Source: a bacterium
GTDB taxonomy: Bacteria; Planctomycetota; J058; JAJDCP01
Assembly (NCBI GenBank): GCA_030428695.1
Contig: JAUIEM010000366.1
Location: 1-10,300 of the forward strand
Reading direction: 5' to 3'
Length of the DNA: 10,300 nucleotides
The position numbers and the translations under genes are program-made. The first letter of the stretch is position 1; each line of letters begins with the position of its first letter. Below, in pieces: positions 7,298-10,300 of the stretch. The notes below the pieces were generated by a model that made no database searches, was not told where the DNA came from, and saw only the letters and a list, made by a program, of their open reading frames with translations.

Positions 7298-7714
7298 TCA
7301 GTCGGCGGCGGCGCGCGCCGTCGCGTACAGCTCGACCAGCACCCCGTTGCCGCTCTTCGGATGGATGAAGGCCGCCTCCTTCCCGCCGCCGACGGCGCGC
7401 GGCTCCTCGTCGAGCAGGCGCGCCCCGCCCTCGCGCAGGCAGGCCATGCTGCCGCGGATGTCCGGGGCGTCGAAGCACAGGTGGTGGACGCCCTCGCCGC
7501 GCTTGGCGATGAAGCGCGCGATCGGGCTGTCCTCCGCCGTCGCCTCGAGCAGCTCGACGTGGGTCTGGCCGGCGTCGAGGAAGGCGACCTTGACCCGCTC
7601 GCTCGGGACCTCACGCACCTCGAGCAGCTCGAGTCCCAGGCTGTCGCGCCAGTACGGGAGCGCCTCCTCGATGGAGCGCACCGCGACGCCGACGTGGTTC
7701 AGTGACTTGCCCAT
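7298..7714 (-). CDS. mce: Methylmalonyl-CoA epimerase-like VOC-family protein
   Basis: This 138-residue protein has the two-module vicinal-oxygen-chelate fold and closely follows methylmalonyl-CoA epimerase, which interconverts the 2R and 2S forms of methylmalonyl-CoA in propionate metabolism. Visible signatures are NHVGVAVRSIEEALPYW (from residue 6), HVELLEATAEDSPIARFI (52-69), KRGEGVHHLCF (71-81), LDEEPRAVGGG (101-111) and HPKSGNGVLVELY (118-130). Probable metal ligands are His7, Glu54, one of His77/78 and Glu128, by analogy with the Propionibacterium enzyme. The start ATG 7714-7712 has GGAGG 7 nt upstream. It is the first gene of a minus-strand run and touches the lipoprotein gene. No mutase (mcmA/mcmB) or propionyl-CoA carboxylase gene is in view, so a different VOC substrate is possible. 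Confidence 0.88.
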   Translation of the reverse strand: MGKSLNHVGVAVRSIEEALPYWRDSLGLELLEVREVPSERVKVAFLDAGQTHVELLEATAEDSPIARFIAKRGEGVHHLCFDAPDIRGSMACLREGGARLLDEEPRAVGGGKEAAFIHPKSGNGVLVELYATARAAAD

Positions 7715-7790
7715 CCGTCTACCTCCGCCTCCGGTCCGCCGCCAGGGTAGCAGCTCGCCGGCCGCCCGGCCAGATCCTGCGCGACCGACG

Positions 7791-7822
7791 CTCCCCCGGG
7801 GAGGTCGGCGATGCGTTATCAT
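7791..7822 (+). promoter_or_regulatory. Candidate operator palindrome and -10 element for the ABC operon
   Basis: In the divergent spacer 7715-7852 the sequence CTCCCC-C-GGGGAG (7791-7803) is a perfect inverted repeat with a 1-bp centre. It is followed by TATCAT at 7817-7822, a 5/6 match to the -10 consensus, about 30 bp before the ATPase start. No -35 box is seen at the right distance. The palindrome could bind a regulator, but short GC palindromes are common in DNA of this composition. Confidence 0.25.
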
Positions 7823-7840
7823 GGCCGCCGCGTTCCCCCC

Positions 7841-7846
7841 AGGAGG
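7841..7846 (+). promoter_or_regulatory. Shine-Dalgarno site of the ABC ATPase gene
   Basis: AGGAGG at 7841-7846 lies 6 nt before the ATG at 7853. It fixes the start of the ATPase and rules out the longer in-frame reading from 7811. Confidence 0.8.
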
Positions 7847-7852
7847 CCGACC

Positions 7853-8614
7853 ATGACGACGACGACCAGCGCTCCCCCGCTCGTGCTGCGGGGTGTCAGC
7901 AAGAGCTTCCGGCAGGGGGCGCGGAAGGTCGACGCCCTCGTCGCCATCGACCTCGAGGTCGCCCGGGGCGAGCTGGTCGCGGTGATGGGGGCGAGCGGCT
8001 CGGGGAAGAGCACGCTGCTGCACGTGATCGCCGGGCTGACCCCGCCCGATGCCGGTGAGATCCTCGTCGGTGGCGAGAACATCGCCGGGCTGCCCGACCG
8101 CGAGCGGACGCTCTTCCGCCGCCGCCGCATCGGCATGGTGTTCCAGGACTTCAACCTCATCCCGGCGCTGACCGCCGAGGAGAACGCGCTGCTGCCGCTG
8201 CTCGCCGACGGCCGCGGCGCCGAGGGGGCGGGGAAGCTCGGCGCGCTGCTCGAGCGGCTCGGCATCGCGGAGCGCCGCGGCCATCGCCCGGACGCCCTGA
8301 GCGGCGGCGAGCAGCAGCGCACGGCGATCGCCCGGGCGCTGCTCTGCGACCCCGCGCTGGTGCTCGCCGACGAGCCGACCGGCAGCCTCGACTCGGTCAC
8401 CGGCCAGGCGATCTGCCAGCTGCTCGACGAGCTCTGCCGCGAGCAGGGCCGCACCGTCGTCGTCGTCACCCACGAGCCCGCCGTCGCGGCCTGGGCTGGG
8501 CGTATCGTCGTGCTCAAGGATGGGCGCAAGCTGACCGAGCTCGACGGCGCCGGCCTCGATGCCCAGCAGCTCGCCGCCCGCTACCAGGAAGTCGTCGCGG
8601 AGGCTTCCTCGTGA
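7853..8614 (+). CDS. ABC transporter ATP-binding protein, MacB/LolD type
   Basis: A 253-residue nucleotide-binding subunit of a type VII (MacB/LolD/FtsE-like) transporter, which drives mechanical work on lipoproteins or export of small molecules rather than transport through a classical channel. It has Walker A GASGSGKST (46-54), Q-loop Q98 in VFQDFNL, signature LSGGEQQR (149-156), Walker B LVLADEP (169-175) with Glu174, D-loop GSLD (177-180), and switch His207 in VVVTHEPA. The motif FNLIPALTAEEN (100-111) is characteristic of the MacB/LolD group. All catalytic residues are present. The stop overlaps the permease start by 4 nt (GTGA at 8611-8614), typical of translational coupling in these operons. 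The partner permease is incomplete, so the transporter as read here would not function. Confidence 0.95.
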   Translation: MTTTTSAPPLVLRGVSKSFRQGARKVDALVAIDLEVARGELVAVMGASGSGKSTLLHVIAGLTPPDAGEILVGGENIAGLPDRERTLFRRRRIGMVFQDFNLIPALTAEENALLPLLADGRGAEGAGKLGALLERLGIAERRGHRPDALSGGEQQRTAIARALLCDPALVLADEPTGSLDSVTGQAICQLLDELCREQGRTVVVVTHEPAVAAWAGRIVVLKDGRKLTELDGAGLDAQQLAARYQEVVAEASS

Positions 8615-9957
8615 GCCTGGTGCTGCGGCTGGTCGCCGCCTACCTGCGCCACGAGCGCTGGCGGCTGCTGACCACGACCGTCGCGATCGTCGCCGCGGCG
8701 CTGGTCGTCGTGTGGGTGGTCGCCGGCTACGACGCCCTGTCCGAGCAGGCCCAGGCCAACCCCCGGGAGTACCTCGGGCGCGCGGACCTCGTCGTCGTCT
8801 CGCGCTCCTCCGCCCCGTTCGAGGATGCGGCCCTGCGCGGCGCCCTGCTCGCCGACGCCGAGGTCCTCGCCGTCGAGCCGGTCCGCCAGGTGCGGGTCGG
8901 CTTCGGACGGCCCGGGCAGGGCGTCGAGCAGCCCCCCGCGATCGATGAGGCCTGGGAAGACGACGGCGGCTACGCCCGCGAGTCCGCCTACATCGACGGC
9001 GACGGCTCCGCCCGTCCGCAGCGCCCCGGAGGCGCCGCGGCGGCCCTGCCCGTGGTGGTGGCCAGCGAGGCGGAGGAGGCGCCGCGCGAGCCGGTCACCG
9101 GGCGCTGGCTCGGCGACGACGCGGACGGCTGCGTGCTGAGCGCGGACGCCGCCGAGCGCCACGGCCTGACGGTCGGGGACAGCGTGCTCGTGCAGGCCGC
9201 CGGCCGGGAAGCGGTGACGCTCGCCGTGGTCGGCATCGTCCCGCCGCGCGGCGCCGCCGAGCTGCTCGGCGAGACCCTCGCCGATGCCGAGGGCGCCGGC
9301 GCCCCCGCCTTCGGCGCCGGTCCCGCGGGGCAGGCGGTGTTCGTGCGCCCGGCGGTGCTCGCGGCGGTGCTCGGCCAGACCGTGGGACCGAACGTCTTCG
9401 AGCTCGTGCTCGGCCCCGGCGCCGACATCCCGGCCTTCCGGGCGCGCTGGGCAGAGCCGGTGGAGGAAGCCGGGGGCGCCCTGCTCGGCATCGCGGAGGT
9501 CGAGCGCGCGCTCGGCCAGAGCGCGAGCGCGGCCGCGGCCCGCATGCAGTCCTACGCGGCGACCGCGGTCGCGCTGCTCGCTTCCCTCTTCATCATCTTC
9601 AGCACCCTCAGCATGGGAGTGACCGAGCGCACCCGGCAGCTCGCCGTGCTGCGGGCGGTCGGCCTGACCCGCGGGCAGCTCGCGGGCCTGGTCTGCGGCG
9701 TGCTGCGCGGTGGCGTACTCATGCGCCTGCCCGGCGGTCAATGCCAGTTGCGTCCAGTGGGTAATGTCATCTTCCGGGTCGTCGCTGCGCTGCGCATGCG
9801 CCACGGCCACGTGCCGATCGGGGTCGATCTGCGCGACGCATGGATCCGCACGATGCGAGCGGCCATGGACGCACGGGGCATCAGCGGTCCGGTGCGCGGC
9901 TTTTTGGATCAGCGCTTCGCCGAGGTCGCCGACTTCTTGCGCAACCGACCGGGCTGA
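8611..9957 (+). CDS. FtsX-family ABC permease, broken off and fused in frame to a globin tail
   Basis: The 448-codon frame starts at GTG 8611, overlapping the ATPase stop. Residues 1-360 are a normal FtsX/MacB-type permease: first membrane helix about 18-40 (LLTTTVAIVAAALVVVWVVA), a periplasmic MacB-like region about 41-312 (with PVTGRWLGDDADGCVLS and LTVGDSVLV), second membrane helix about 314-336, and the cytoplasmic loop TERTRQLAVLRAVGLTRGQ, the FtsX hallmark. At this point the family normally has two more membrane helices. Here the sequence instead becomes GGVLMRLPGGQCQLRPVG, which is not membrane-like. From residue 394 the frame reads as the C-terminal half of a group II truncated hemoglobin. 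Codon use changes at about the same place. The permease is therefore truncated by a recombination or an assembly join at roughly 9690-9720. The native gene probably ended some 40-60 residues later. Confidence 0.85.
   Translation: MSLVLRLVAAYLRHERWRLLTTTVAIVAAALVVVWVVAGYDALSEQAQANPREYLGRADLVVVSRSSAPFEDAALRGALLADAEVLAVEPVRQVRVGFGRPGQGVEQPPAIDEAWEDDGGYARESAYIDGDGSARPQRPGGAAAALPVVVASEAEEAPREPVTGRWLGDDADGCVLSADAAERHGLTVGDSVLVQAAGREAVTLAVVGIVPPRGAAELLGETLADAEGAGAPAFGAGPAGQAVFVRPAVLAAVLGQTVGPNVFELVLGPGADIPAFRARWAEPVEEAGGALLGIAEVERALGQSASAAAARMQSYAATAVALLASLFIIFSTLSMGVTERTRQLAVLRAVGLTRGQLAGLVCGVLRGGVLMRLPGGQCQLRPVGNVIFRVVAALRMRHGHVPIGVDLRDAWIRTMRAAMDARGISGPVRGFLDQRFAEVADFLRNRPG
9703..9802. other. Junction segment of unknown origin between permease and globin fragment
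   Basis: This stretch matches neither the permease nor the globin. It carries AT-ending codons absent just upstream (GTA, GGT, CAA, CGT, CCA, AAT, GCT). An 8-bp direct repeat CATGCGCC occurs at 9720-9727 and 9795-9802, offset by 75 bp, and the second copy lies within a GCGCATGCGC palindrome (9792-9801). On the minus strand one frame reads DDPEDDITHWTQLALTAG, which has protein-like composition, but I cannot assign it to a family. Confidence 0.45.
9787..9957 (+). pseudogene. C-terminal half of a group II truncated hemoglobin
   Basis: The last 55-57 codons of the fused frame match the F-to-H helices of trHbO-type globins. LRMRH includes the proximal F8 histidine (residue 398 of the frame; His75 in Mycobacterium tuberculosis GlbO). 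RDAWIRTMRAAM carries the conserved G8 tryptophan (residue 411). The ending FAEVADFLRNRPG matches the usual proteobacterial-type C-terminus. The helices A-E, with the distal tyrosines at B10 and CD1, are missing, so this piece could not bind oxygen properly alone. Full-length members are about 120-140 residues. No upstream frame supplies the missing half. The stop is 3 nt from the stop of the convergent aldolase gene, and codon use (TTT, TTG, CGA, GCA) agrees with that neighbour rather than with the permease. Confidence 0.75.
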
Positions 9958-9960
9958 GCC

Positions 9961-10300
9961 CTAAAGCGCCGCGACGGCGGCGTGAATTTTTCGCGCCTGC
10001 GCTTCGACGCCGGCCCAGTCCTGCGCCGCCATGAGCTCGGGCTCGAACAAGCTGCGCACAAAACCGGCGGCATGGATCCCCGCGCGCACCCACGCGCCCA
10101 AATTCTCCGCGTCGACCCCATTGGTCGGGACCACCCGCAGCATCGGCAAGGGTCCCAACACCGAGCGCAGCCAGCCGGGCCCACCCGCCGGGCAAGGAAA
10201 GAGCTTGATCAGCTGCGCGCCGGCGCGATGCGCCGCATACATCTCGGTCGGCGTGTGGGCGCCGGGCATCGCCGCGACCTCGAGCTTTGCGGCCTCGCCG
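9961..10300 (-). CDS. KDPG/KHG-type aldolase, C-terminal part (runs off right edge)
   Basis: About 112 C-terminal residues of a class I aldolase of the KDPG family (usual length about 200-215). These enzymes cleave 2-keto-3-deoxy-6-phosphogluconate into pyruvate and glyceraldehyde-3-phosphate in the Entner-Doudoroff pathway. The visible part contains AAMPGAHTPTEMYAAHRAG, then GAQLIKLFPC with the Schiff-base lysine, GPLPMLRVVPTNGVDAENLG for phosphate binding, and a final GFVRSLFEPELM segment. The frame continues without a stop past the ATG at 10269 to the edge (EAAKLEVAA before it), so the true start lies outside. Phosphogalactonate aldolase (DgoA) is an alternative. Codons such as TTT, CAT, AAT, TTG, AAA and ATT are frequent here and almost absent from the genes at 498-9690, suggesting a different source DNA. 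Confidence 0.87.
   Translation of the reverse strand, partial: GEAAKLEVAAMPGAHTPTEMYAAHRAGAQLIKLFPCPAGGPGWLRSVLGPLPMLRVVPTNGVDAENLGAWVRAGIHAAGFVRSLFEPELMAAQDWAGVEAQARKIHAAVAAL

Noticed and set aside
4379..7368. Two long plus-strand frames (4379-5917 and 5518-7368)
   Set aside because: They are antisense to the kinase and lipoprotein genes, which carry clear domains. The plus frames give low-complexity Arg/Gly/Ala/Val sequence.
8581..9810. Minus-strand frame of 409 codons opposite the permease
   Set aside because: Nearly all of it is antisense to the permease, whose helices and periplasmic motifs are convincing. Only the short part within about 9705-9785 could be real coding remnant, and this is noted at the junction.

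Overview
The window is very GC-rich and gene-dense, with third codon positions almost all G or C. It carries an ECF sigma factor of the type that pairs with kinases in planctomycetes, a membrane-anchored PQQ-type propeller with a W-x-QFLGP-x-RDG motif, and a Hanks-type kinase fused through a membrane helix to a sulfatase-modifying-factor (SUMF1/FGE-like) domain. This combination best fits a Planctomycetota genome or metagenome bin. Myxococcota or a related large-genome phylum is possible. The phylum call is inference from gene families and composition, not from a marker gene.

Layout. 1-401 (-): the N-terminal part of an unknown protein made largely of QVDPTPEP octapeptides, running off the left edge. 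498-1208 (-): ECF sigma factor. 1405-2895 (+): PQQ-like propeller protein, divergent from the sigma gene. 2906-5467 (-): kinase-SUMF fusion, convergent with the propeller gene. 5533-7296 (-): lipoprotein with a probable alpha/alpha-barrel domain. 7298-7714 (-): methylmalonyl-CoA epimerase-like VOC protein. The last three genes read in one direction (epimerase, lipoprotein, kinase); the first two are separated by a single base. 7853-8614 and 8611 onward (+): MacB/LolD-type ABC ATPase and its FtsX-family permease, overlapping by 4 bp.

The right end is abnormal. The permease reading frame loses its family resemblance at about 9690-9720, in the middle of the C-terminal FtsX membrane domain. About 75-90 bp of unidentifiable sequence follows. 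From about 9787 the same frame continues as the C-terminal half of a group II truncated hemoglobin, ending at 9957. Three bases later, on the opposite strand, is a KDPG-type aldolase running off the right edge. Codon choice also changes there (TTT, AAT, TTG, CAT, AAA, GCA appear). About 9,700 bases therefore look like one genome, and the last 500-600 like another source, through either real recombination or a chimeric assembly.

How the genes may work together (inference): sigma factor, propeller protein and kinase-SUMF protein resemble a planctomycete-style signalling locus in which a transmembrane kinase acts with a neighbouring ECF sigma factor. The ABC pair would export or extract a lipoprotein or small molecule if the permease were intact. 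No RNA gene, CRISPR array, insertion sequence or convincing terminator was found.
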